Shown one piece after another: positions 56,340-64,000 of a DNA stretch of 64,000 nucleotides. The notes under the pieces are model-generated. The model made no database searches. It was not told where the DNA came from and was given only the letters and a program-made list of their open reading frames with translations. Location of the stretch: the NCBI RefSeq assembly GCF_010093815.1, contig NW_022985560.1:369501-433500 (forward strand), written 5' to 3'. Each line of letters opens with the position of its first letter. Positions within the stretch are counted from its first letter, which is position 1. This DNA comes from Pseudovirgaria hyperparasitica (lineage: Eukaryota; Ascomycota; Dothideomycetes; Acrospermales; Acrospermaceae). A program made the translations under genes and the position numbers.

Positions 56340-57971
56340 ATGTTGCGCAACCAATATGGCAGGCTGTCACAAGGCCTGGCCGTGATCCTCCTCACAGGCC
56401 CGGTGACAGCACACGAACACCATATGGACAAGATTCCGGAAGGCTCAGCGATATCCGTGGACCCTATCGTATGTTGCTGGACGCGTGTGGTATATGCATA
56501 GGCGAATTACTGACCAAGATACAGGACTCCATACTATGGATGCACATCATCTTACAGACATTTGCTTGGGGTGTCTTGTTCCCAACAGGAATGGTTCTCG
56601 GGGTATGCCAATCTGAACGAAGCGTACCGAACGAGTTACTAAATCTGCATAGATGATCAAATCACGATGGCACGTCCCCCTCCAAGTGATCGCGTCCGGC
56701 ATGGCAGTAGTTGGATGGTTCCTCGGCCACAAACACAAAGGCCGACAGTTCTCAGCGAACGTACATCAGGCTTACGCTCCGAGTTTAATGATGATGCTCA
56801 TTGCGCAAGCCGCCATGGGCATATACCTAAAGCTCCACCTAGAGAGGGGCATTCACGGCAAGATCAGGAGATATTTCGTGAGTTTGCATGGGATTCTGGG
56901 CAAAATGATGCCACTCGCTGCCTGGGTACAAATGCTGTTCGGCGGCATCACTGCGCTTGGGTTTTGCAGGGCTGAGGGCGATCACACTGGTCAATGCTTG
57001 GCACATTTCATCATGGGCAGTGCCTTCATCGCATACGGAATTGTCCTGACCATCCTGTTACTTGTTGGACAATTCTGGCTACGCCGCACAGGAAGGAGCC
57101 AGGAGTTCTTCGACTCGCTAATCATCGCCGCTTGGGGTTGCGTCAACACGTTCACCGAGCATCGATGGGGACACCCGTGGGGTCACAATGATCTGCAGCA
57201 CACCTCAATGGGCATTGTCTGGTGGTGCGCAGGTCTCGTGGGTATCTGGCTCAGCAGAACCAGATCTGGACGTCCAAAGAGGAATCTTCTACCTGGCATA
57301 GTGCTCATTCTGACCGGATATGCCATGTCTGCTCATCCTCAACACCTACCGCTCTCTACAATGATTCACACGATATTTGGTTACACCTTGATGGGTGCAG
57401 GTGTCACCCGTATTATCGAAATTTCCTTTGTTGTCAAGGATCGACAGACATTTTCTGATGACGACTGGCATGAGCCAAACAGCTTCCAATACATTCCGTG
57501 CTTTGTAAGTGGTCCTATGTCGATTCTATGGCTACATAAAATAATACTGATAATACACAGCTCCTGTTTGCGTCCGGCTTTCTCTTCATGGGCGCAACAG
57601 AAGAGCAAATGCAACTCCTGTCCGATGCCGGGGTCACGCATGTCTCTTACATCCTAATACTGTACAGCTTTGCGTTCCTCATGTTCCTCTGTATGTACCA
57701 TCAGCCACGCTTATCTTCTTGCAAACGCTGACTTTTCGCAGTTGTCAACATGCTTCTGACCCTATATGCCTCCCATGCTTTCCCAGAGAAGAAGAAACCC
57801 GACACAGAGAACCAGGTACCACGTATGAATGGCGCGGCCAATGGGCATATTCGCGCCAACGATCGGAGAGTACAGGATGCTGAGGAGTTTGAGCTTCACG
57901 GACTCATGTCCGATGATGAGCCAGATAGTCCGACTCTCGCAGAGACCAAGGAGGGACGACACGCTGACTGA
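56340..57971 (+). CDS. YTP1: Ytp1-like integral membrane protein (DUF2427 plus Ytp1 domain)
   Basis: A multi-spanning membrane protein of unknown role, distantly like cytochrome b561-type folds. I read five exons: 56,340-56,468, 56,525-56,602, 56,653-57,504, 57,561-57,690 and 57,742-57,971. They give 472 aa with fitting phases. The signal peptide (LAVILLTGPVTA) is followed by HEHHMDKIP. A DUF2427-like part has HIILQTFAWGVLFPTGMVLG and histidine-bearing helices (VHQAYAP, LHGILGKMMPLAAWVQ). The Ytp1 part has CVNTFTEHRWGHPWGHNDLQH and WWCAGLVGIW. The tail after the last helix is polar and acidic. Paired His residues suggest haem or metal binding, which is inference. It is convergent with the PTH gene. 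Confidence 0.88.
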
Positions 57972-58098
57972 GCCTGGACATCTCCTTTCCCAGCTTACTT
58001 TCAGTCGCGGCAAAGGCGTTCTTGTGTCTATACCTCTTGCATAGCTCTTCTCCACTGTAGCTTCTTTGAACAGCCACATAAATGGCTTGCTCTTTCTC

Positions 58099-58971
58099 TC
58101 ATACACCAGCCTCAATCTTCTCCAACAACCCAGCAACTCTTCCTCCAGTGCCCCTAATTATATCCTGATCTCGCGCTCTCATCCGTCCCAGCACATACTT
58201 CGAGACATCCTCACTCGTCCGGCTCTCCGGCCTCCCAATCCCCACCCCAATCCTCACAAACTCTTTCCCATGCGTCGCCAATATACTCTTAAGCCCGTTA
58301 TGCCCTTTATGACTGCCCTCCTTGCGCATCTTCAACTGACCCACACCCAACTCCAACTCATCATGCAACACAACCAACACCCCATCCTGCCGCCCATTCT
58401 TCCACTTGCGGAACGCCTTTGCAATACTCGGCCCAGACGTGTTCATATAGCTCGGACATTTGAACAACGTCCAGTCGCGCGAGGAGCTACCACCACCGCC
58501 CGGGTATGTGCATGCTCCGTCGGCACTGGACCCGCTGAATGATACTCCGCTGCTCGCGTGCAGTGTCTCGAGCAACATGTGGCCCGCGGAGTGGTATGTG
58601 TGTGCGAAGGCCGCGCCGGGGTTGCCGAGCGAGGCGATGAATAGTGGGCGCAGCTGTGCTGGGGTGGGCATTTTGGGGGGTCGTAGGATTTGAGTAGGGA
58701 GAGCGTGAGCGTGAGCGTGAGCGTTCTGCGGCGGGTGTTGCGTGACGGGTGGTATGGAGGTGGACGGGGATGTGCAGCGAGACGTCCGCTGTGCGCGCCG
58801 GGCTTTGCGTACTGAGCTGTGGGAGAGGGCTGGCCCGGAGGGTGTGAGTGGGAGCTGAGTTGTGAGTGGTTGAGGTGGCGATGTGGTTGTGGTGTGTGGG
58901 GAGGCTGGACAGCGTTGAAGTGAAGATTGGCGAAGCGCGCTTGGGCCATGTGGTTTTGTAGTGGTGATCAT
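58099..58971 (-). CDS. PTH1: Peptidyl-tRNA hydrolase, Pth1 type, with N-terminal extension
   Basis: It frees stalled peptidyl-tRNA for reuse and is usually mitochondrial in fungi. The core (190 aa from an ATG at 58,671, MPTPAQLRPLFIASLGNPG) has the catalytic His in HTYHSAG, the Asn of SYMNTSG, the Asp of HDELEL, and KGHNGLKSI. The frame stays open upstream to an ATG at 58,971 (MITTTKPHG, 290 aa). This adds a Ser/Pro/Arg-rich leader that could target mitochondria. The repeat (GTGAGC)n at about 58,704-58,722 codes for HAHAHA in that leader. I give the long form because a mitochondrial leader is expected. The short form is equally possible. Confidence 0.85.
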   Translation of the reverse strand: MITTTKPHGPSALRQSSLQRCPASPHTTTTSPPQPLTTQLPLTPSGPALSHSSVRKARRAQRTSRCTSPSTSIPPVTQHPPQNAHAHAHALPTQILRPPKMPTPAQLRPLFIASLGNPGAAFAHTYHSAGHMLLETLHASSGVSFSGSSADGACTYPGGGGSSSRDWTLFKCPSYMNTSGPSIAKAFRKWKNGRQDGVLVVLHDELELGVGQLKMRKEGSHKGHNGLKSILATHGKEFVRIGVGIGRPESRTSEDVSKYVLGRMRARDQDIIRGTGGRVAGLLEKIEAGV

Positions 58972-59308
58972 GGCGCCGGGATGCTCTGCTTCGATAGTAA
59001 GGCTTGCGACTGCGCGCCGAGAGAGAGGAATGGATGTAAGAAAGACATGAGGGTGCAAGAGGGTCTTTGAGGGTTTGAATAGTGCATTTGTCAGAGGGCT
59101 GTGTGAAGAAAATATCCAGATGCGTCATCGGGACTCTGCTTAGCATTGCGCCTCAGGCATCGATGAGCGGAATAGGTCACCGTTCTGAACGCTCGCGTCT
59201 GACTCACACAAGAGAATTCCAGTGCAGATTGAAACATGGGTATGCTGCTGTTGCTATTGTGTAACGACGCTCATACTATAGGAAAGTCGTCGATTCCATC
59301 ATCATCAT
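58972..59308. other. Tandem-gene spacer
   Basis: It lies between PTH1 and the unknown 697-aa gene, both on the minus strand, and probably holds the PTH1 promoter. Nothing else seen. Confidence 0.35.
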
Positions 59309-61402
59309 CTATTTCTTAGCCGCCTTCTTCGGGTCCTCTTCCCATCTCCCTACCCACTTGTTCCATTCCCTTGCTCCTTTGCCCATTACAGCTCTCAGAT
59401 CATCCTTGACACTAGTCAGCTCCCATTGCTCGTCTTCCCAATTCCTTTCTCCCTCTTTGACCTGACTTGGGCTCCATCCGATGGCCTCCAGCACCTCGGT
59501 CTCCGTGACGTTGACGCCTGCGCTTGGAAATCGCTTAGGGTTGCGCTCATGGCATATCATTGCGAGATAGCGACGCAGAATATCTAGGCGTGCTGCGGAC
59601 TGGAATCGGATGTGCAGCGTATCCTTGTTAGGATCTGAGTTTGTGCCGGTCGATGTGAGCCGCTTTGTCGTGCTACGCGCAATGCGAGCGCCGCGTATCG
59701 AGGCGTAGGCCCATACCGCGTCCACTTCAAACAGGCCACCAAATGGCCAGATAGGGGTTGACAGGATATCGATAGCGAGAGTGACCGGTAGAAGACCTGT
59801 GGCAAGGATCGAGTCACGCTGTGCCTTGCTCTGCGAACGTAACATGGTGTTGATAAATTCTGTACGTATCTGCTCTGGGTTCATAGGGATCGAGGCCGGG
59901 TAGACAAGAACCATCTCCTCAAGTCCAACTGTCTTGCGTGTTGTGTCGGCCTCCTTGACACCGTCGTCGGTGTGGATATCATATTCCTTATCGTTCTCTC
60001 TGTGAGCACTAGGTGAAGGTGAACGACCTCGGTTCATGCTGTCTGGATGCATGCGAGTCAGGAACTCGAGATTCGCGGAGACAGTCTTATCCATCCCCCA
60101 TGCTACTGCTTTCGTCGCATTCTTGCGCAGGCCAGCCCAAGATGCAGCCTTGGCTTCGCTGGTCTTGGCAGCTCGGACTTCTTCTTGCCATTTTCGTTGA
60201 ACCTTGACTGAACGACTCTCCTTTTCGCCTTCAGCTGGCTTGGGAAATGGAGGCGGTGGAGGAGTGTAAATTAAAAATCGGTCTGGTATGTTTGTATCGT
60301 GACCTTTGGGTTTTGGAAACGGAATCAGATAAGCAATCAGTTTGTGAGGATCGCGGGTGTAATGAATGGGATTGTTATGATCGTCATCCATTCCAAAGGG
60401 AACAGGACTCCGACGCGGAGGGAGAGCTGGTGGTGTTTCTGGAATAGGTCGGTTCGGTGCTGACCCAGACGGCGATCCAACAAAACCTGCTTGTCCAGGT
60501 AGAGGAGCCTTCTCGGGCTGGTAAAATCCGTAATCCTGTGGCACATATGGCTTTGCATCGACGGAAGGCGTGACCTTCTCACCCTCAGCAGTACCAGAAA
60601 TGACACTCGTTCCTTCAGGTTCATCATAAGCTGGTGGTGGAATCTCCGAAGGTCCTGCCTCGTCAAAGCGAGTCATCTTCTGAAGAATTTTCTCATCGTG
60701 CACTGGTTCGTGTTCAAGACTGACTCCTTCCGGATGCTCGTACAATGGTAAGGCACCCGACATGGATTGGTCGTGACGTTTCGGACTCTTCTCTGGAACA
60801 TGTGGTGGAGGTGAGCCAGTGGGAGGGGGAGGTATGTTCGCCGGCGCAGAATACATATCATCATCATCCTCGTGGGCTGGGGGCGCGACAGTTACAGAAG
60901 GAACAGCATGGGGTGGCTCAGGCTCTGAGGGGAGCTCAGATACAGTGTTGATTGCATAGTCTTGTGTCCGTTCATGAGTCCTATCGGGCAATGTGTACGT
61001 CGGCGGAGCATGTTCTTGCTCGGGATGTACTTCAATAGGCTGTCCGCCCTGATTTTCTGCTACAGGAAAGCCATCAGGTCTGCGCCGAAGAGACGAGGAT
61101 GGAGTGATAGGCGTCGGCTCTTCAATCGTTATTGTTGGAAGCTGGTTTGATTCTTGCGACGGCAGAGCACCCGACGCGTATGGCTTGTAGGGCTGATAGC
61201 CAGTCCTGGGCGGAGAAGACGCACTGTCCTCGGGATAGGGTACGGTGGCTTGATGTTGTGCAGGCTGAGATTCGTATCCCGTTGTGCTTGGGTGGCTACT
61301 TTCAGCTTGCTGTGGTGGCCTATATGGCTGATACTGTGAAGCTGGATCTGTCGATGGTGGATGCTGCTGGTAATAGCGCTCCGGTGGAGACTGATCTGAC
61401 AT
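59309..61402 (-). CDS. Conserved-looking fungal protein of unknown function, 697 aa
   Basis: I do not recognise this family. It is intronless from the ATG at 61,402 (MSDQSPPERYYQQ). The first half is Pro/Gln/Ser-rich and disordered. The second half looks folded: DPHKLIAYLIPFPKP, FLIYTPPPPPFPKP, a basic helix (RSVKVQRKWQEEVRAAK), then a hydrophobic segment (LLPVTLAIDILSTPIWPFGG) and DAVWAYASIRGARIA, which could sit on or in a membrane. The final region has LEAIGWSPSQV and a Trp-rich charged end (WNKWVGRWEEDPKKAAKK). Proline-rich motifs suggest SH3 or WW partners. That, and membrane contact, are inference. Confidence 0.75.
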   Translation of the reverse strand: MSDQSPPERYYQQHPPSTDPASQYQPYRPPQQAESSHPSTTGYESQPAQHQATVPYPEDSASSPPRTGYQPYKPYASGALPSQESNQLPTITIEEPTPITPSSSLRRRPDGFPVAENQGGQPIEVHPEQEHAPPTYTLPDRTHERTQDYAINTVSELPSEPEPPHAVPSVTVAPPAHEDDDDMYSAPANIPPPPTGSPPPHVPEKSPKRHDQSMSGALPLYEHPEGVSLEHEPVHDEKILQKMTRFDEAGPSEIPPPAYDEPEGTSVISGTAEGEKVTPSVDAKPYVPQDYGFYQPEKAPLPGQAGFVGSPSGSAPNRPIPETPPALPPRRSPVPFGMDDDHNNPIHYTRDPHKLIAYLIPFPKPKGHDTNIPDRFLIYTPPPPPFPKPAEGEKESRSVKVQRKWQEEVRAAKTSEAKAASWAGLRKNATKAVAWGMDKTVSANLEFLTRMHPDSMNRGRSPSPSAHRENDKEYDIHTDDGVKEADTTRKTVGLEEMVLVYPASIPMNPEQIRTEFINTMLRSQSKAQRDSILATGLLPVTLAIDILSTPIWPFGGLFEVDAVWAYASIRGARIARSTTKRLTSTGTNSDPNKDTLHIRFQSAARLDILRRYLAMICHERNPKRFPSAGVNVTETEVLEAIGWSPSQVKEGERNWEDEQWELTSVKDDLRAVMGKGAREWNKWVGRWEEDPKKAAKK

Positions 61403-62892
61403 GATGAACCCGACGCTTTCGCAAAGCCTCAAGAGGGTTTTGAGGTGCAGAATCTTTTGGTAAGTTCTTAGATGGGATATAACAACGCCGTCGTATCTTC
61501 TCTGGCGTGCTATTTGAGTTGTTGTGAAGAATGCCCTGCCTCATGCCATGACGTCGCTTTACGCGTCGCCGACGAATCTCAAGATGCACAGCCACACCAA
61601 GCCAAACCAAGTCACCTCACAGGATTCTAGATATGCCCTCAATTACTTCTTGCAGTCTTCCTCGTTCACGACCTGTGACTGGAAACATCACTTTTACTTT
61701 ACTTCTCGTATCTCGTTCATCGTAAACAAAGTATCGACTGCACCAACCACTGCCGCCGCCGCCAGTGCCTCTATTCGTGACGACGTCACCTTATTATCAA
61801 CGCTCCACACAGCCATAAAGAATTACTGACATGGCTGCAATCAGAATAGTGCATTATACATGTAGTATTGTGCGGCGAATAGAGTAGAGTCTACTCTTAT
61901 CGCAGACCACATCGTAGGACCCAGCACTGGCACAGGAAGTATGCTAGTATGATAGTATAATCTCATGCCTTCAGGCATCTTACTCCGCCGGCTTTTAAAC
62001 ACAACGCACTTGTCAGACATTAGAGCATATGCTGGCATTTCTAGTACCATGGATGAGCAGCGACATGGCATATTATGGTGTACTACTAATTCTGCCAGAA
62101 AACAGGGGTCGTCTGGGCACTCGGATTTTCGCACTCAAAACATCAAGTCCAACGTCCTCACATTGTAGACTCGTTTCACAGGCTACGAAGCACCTTTATT
62201 CTTGCCTAGCTACTCCCTAGGAATCGCGATTCCTACGAACCGATGTATCTTCGAGCCGCCTTAGTCCCAGCGCCATCTTGACATTCCAGCCCAGCCTGAA
62301 CGTCAACCACGCATATGCAATTGTCTGTCACCCTCCAACGGAAACATCCCAATTTGTATCTCACTTACTTTCCGATCTTTTCGAGGCCGCTAGTCTTCCT
62401 GGTTGGTAATCACGACACATACTGGTCACATGATTGGTAGCTGTCTGTTCACATACCAGTACATGTTGGTTAGTGCTCAACACTGACATAATTCAGGGGC
62501 ACATGCTACACAGACACCCACAATGGATAGATGGTTGTCGTTCAGTATGCGCAGAGACCCGCATCTCCACTTAGAAACAGCGTCCTATCCCCGCATTTCC
62601 ACGACTACTTGGAAGACATGAGCAGTTCATGTTGAGTATCTACACATGGAATTTAGAGCCCAACGAACGTCATCGTCAGCTCTACGTACATTGGAGCCTA
62701 GGAGTTGTCAACGTCAGCTTCCCACATATATCATATATTTTGATTTCATGACGACATTCCCAGTCCCTCCGCGAGTAATTGAGTCTCCACACCCATGATT
62801 TACGAGACGAGGCAGGATGAAAATACGTATTAAACCCCTATCACGGAGACCATAATGGCTTTGTGATAGCACCTAACATTCAATCCGTTACA
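61403..62892. other. Divergent intergenic region
   Basis: 1.5 kb between divergent genes, with only short open frames lacking domains. ATATATCATATATTTTG at about 62,724-62,740 could be a TATA-like element for the esterase. No other structure seen. Confidence 0.4.
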
Positions 62893-64000
62893 ATGCTTCT
62901 ATCGGCAAGATTTTCGGCTACTTCAGCCATACTGTTCCTACAACAGACCGTGTCAGCGGCGCTGTACAACCAGGTCGTCAGTACTGAGTACGGTCCAGTC
63001 CAAGGTTTCCAATACTTCAACAACTCCGCAAACTTATCAAATCCATCCGGAAACGTCGCTGCCTTCCTCGGCGTCCCCTATGCCGCAGATACGTCTTACG
63101 AGAATCGCTGGCGTGAAGCTCAACCCCGTGAGCCGTGGAATGACACTCTTCATGCAATCGCATTTGGCCCGGCTTGTCCAATCGCCTCGCAGGCCCAAGC
63201 AGGCTTTACATTGAGCGAGGATTGTCTGAGCGTCAACATTTGGACAAACGCAAAGTCGTCCGCCGATCGCCTGCCTGTCTTTCTGTGGAGCTATGGGTCT
63301 GGTGAGACGAGTGGCGAGGCGCTCTATGACGGAGGCGGACTCGCAACCCAGGATGTGGTTGTAGTCACATACAACTATCGCGACGCTGCATTCGGGTTTC
63401 TTGCACATCCAGACCTGAGTGCGGAGAGTGGCCGCAATACAAGTGGCAACTATGGAATCATGGACATGTTCACGGCGCTGCGTTGGATTAAGTCGAACAT
63501 CGCGAACTTTGGCGGTGATCCGGATCACATCGTCATTGGTGGCCAATCATTTGGGTCTGCACAGGTATATCATGCAGTCAATAGCCCTCTTGCTAAAGGT
63601 CTCTTCAAAGGCATGATCGCAGAAAGTGGCATCCGCGATCCTTACGACTACATGCTCGCCGGTCTTGCAGACAGCTATTCCACCTTGGATGTAGCGTTGA
63701 AGAGAGGGGTCAACTACACAAAGAACCATAATGTTTCGAGCATCGCCGAACTCCGAGCACTGTCCATGGAGAGCCTGCTGTCCGGTAGTGATGACAGAGA
63801 CTATAGCTTATCGAATGTGACCGCACTATGGACCATGAACCCACCTCTCTACAAGACAGTACTCGACGGCTACGTCGTTCCGTCGACATATCTCAAGACC
63901 CTCGAGACCGGCCCAGCCTCCGATGTACCCATGATCACTGGTAACAACCGCGATGAATCTGGCGCTTCAACAGGGACATCCTACACGCTCAGCCAATACT
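62893..64000 (+). CDS. Secreted type-B carboxylesterase/lipase (partial, runs off window)
   Basis: The first 369 codons of an alpha/beta-hydrolase of the carboxylesterase type-B family. The frame is open to the right edge. A signal peptide (MLLSARFSATSAILFLQQT, ending VSA) precedes YGPVQGFQYF. FLGVPYAA, SEDCLSVNIW and GNYGIMDMFTALRWIKSNIANF are typical of the family. The nucleophile is S219 in GGQSFGS, where most members have GESAG. The acid is probably E355 in GNNRDESGAS. The oxyanion-hole segment reads LWSYGSGETSG instead of the usual HGGGF-type. The catalytic His lies beyond the window. The substrate is unknown. Confidence 0.88.
   Translation, partial: MLLSARFSATSAILFLQQTVSAALYNQVVSTEYGPVQGFQYFNNSANLSNPSGNVAAFLGVPYAADTSYENRWREAQPREPWNDTLHAIAFGPACPIASQAQAGFTLSEDCLSVNIWTNAKSSADRLPVFLWSYGSGETSGEALYDGGGLATQDVVVVTYNYRDAAFGFLAHPDLSAESGRNTSGNYGIMDMFTALRWIKSNIANFGGDPDHIVIGGQSFGSAQVYHAVNSPLAKGLFKGMIAESGIRDPYDYMLAGLADSYSTLDVALKRGVNYTKNHNVSSIAELRALSMESLLSGSDDRDYSLSNVTALWTMNPPLYKTVLDGYVVPSTYLKTLETGPASDVPMITGNNRDESGASTGTSYTLSQY

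Noticed and set aside
1-64000. CRISPR arrays, bacterial operons or a biosynthetic gene cluster
   Set aside because: No direct-repeat/spacer pattern was seen. The genes are eukaryotic with introns, and neighbours do not share a pathway.

Overview
The window looks like nuclear DNA of a filamentous ascomycete, most likely a Dothideomycete. The genes carry short introns (about 47-90 nt) with GT-AG borders and some TACTAAC-like branch sites, and their products match ascomycete families. The DNA falls into two compartments with a sharp border near 30,390.

Positions 1-30,390 are a transposon graveyard. CpA and TpG are almost gone and TpA is in great excess, while CpG is kept. This is the footprint of repeat-induced point mutation (RIP). 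I see no living host gene there. The elements are nested. A chromovirus-like Ty3/gypsy element B (5,534-9,484 and again 26,231 to about 27,110) is split by a minus-strand LINE of Tad type. A 19-bp duplication (9,466-9,484 and 26,212-26,230) flanks that LINE. The LINE is itself interrupted by an 11.4-kb Ty3/gypsy element A (14,404-25,813, minus) with two 367-bp LTRs. The 3' half of a second copy of the same family, C (1-5,533, plus), lies in opposite orientation, so 1-5,533 and about 14,404-19,905 form a large inverted repeat. A near-perfect 31-33 bp palindrome recurs six times inside these unrelated elements. A and C also carry a long, unrecognised extra reading frame between pol and the 3' LTR. 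From 27,110 to 30,390 the DNA is RIP-mutated repeat that I could not assign.

Positions 30,390-64,000 are ordinary gene-dense DNA with normal dinucleotides. In order: ALE1-type lysophospholipid acyltransferase (-), CWC27 spliceosomal cyclophilin (+), RBG1/DRG1 GTPase (-), nitrilase (+), DCP1 (-), inositol-polyphosphate 5-phosphatase (+), a sparse stretch with a possible small secreted Cys-rich gene and a 303-aa secreted protein (both -), GDP-mannose transporter (-), TXNDC9/PLP1 phosducin-like protein (+), acireductone dioxygenase (-), a DUF3602-like repeat protein (+), SWI5 (-), a YTP1-like membrane protein (+), peptidyl-tRNA hydrolase (-), a 697-aa unknown protein (-), and a secreted type-B carboxylesterase that runs off the right edge (+).

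Most of these are housekeeping genes for RNA processing and decay, translation, lipid and sugar-nucleotide transport, and methionine salvage. They do not form a pathway cluster. The secreted proteins sit in the sparse parts. I found no tRNA, rRNA or CRISPR array. The least explained features are the repeated palindrome, the extra reading frame in A/C, and the small secreted-protein candidates. Exon borders were read by eye from splice signals, frame continuity and family resemblance.
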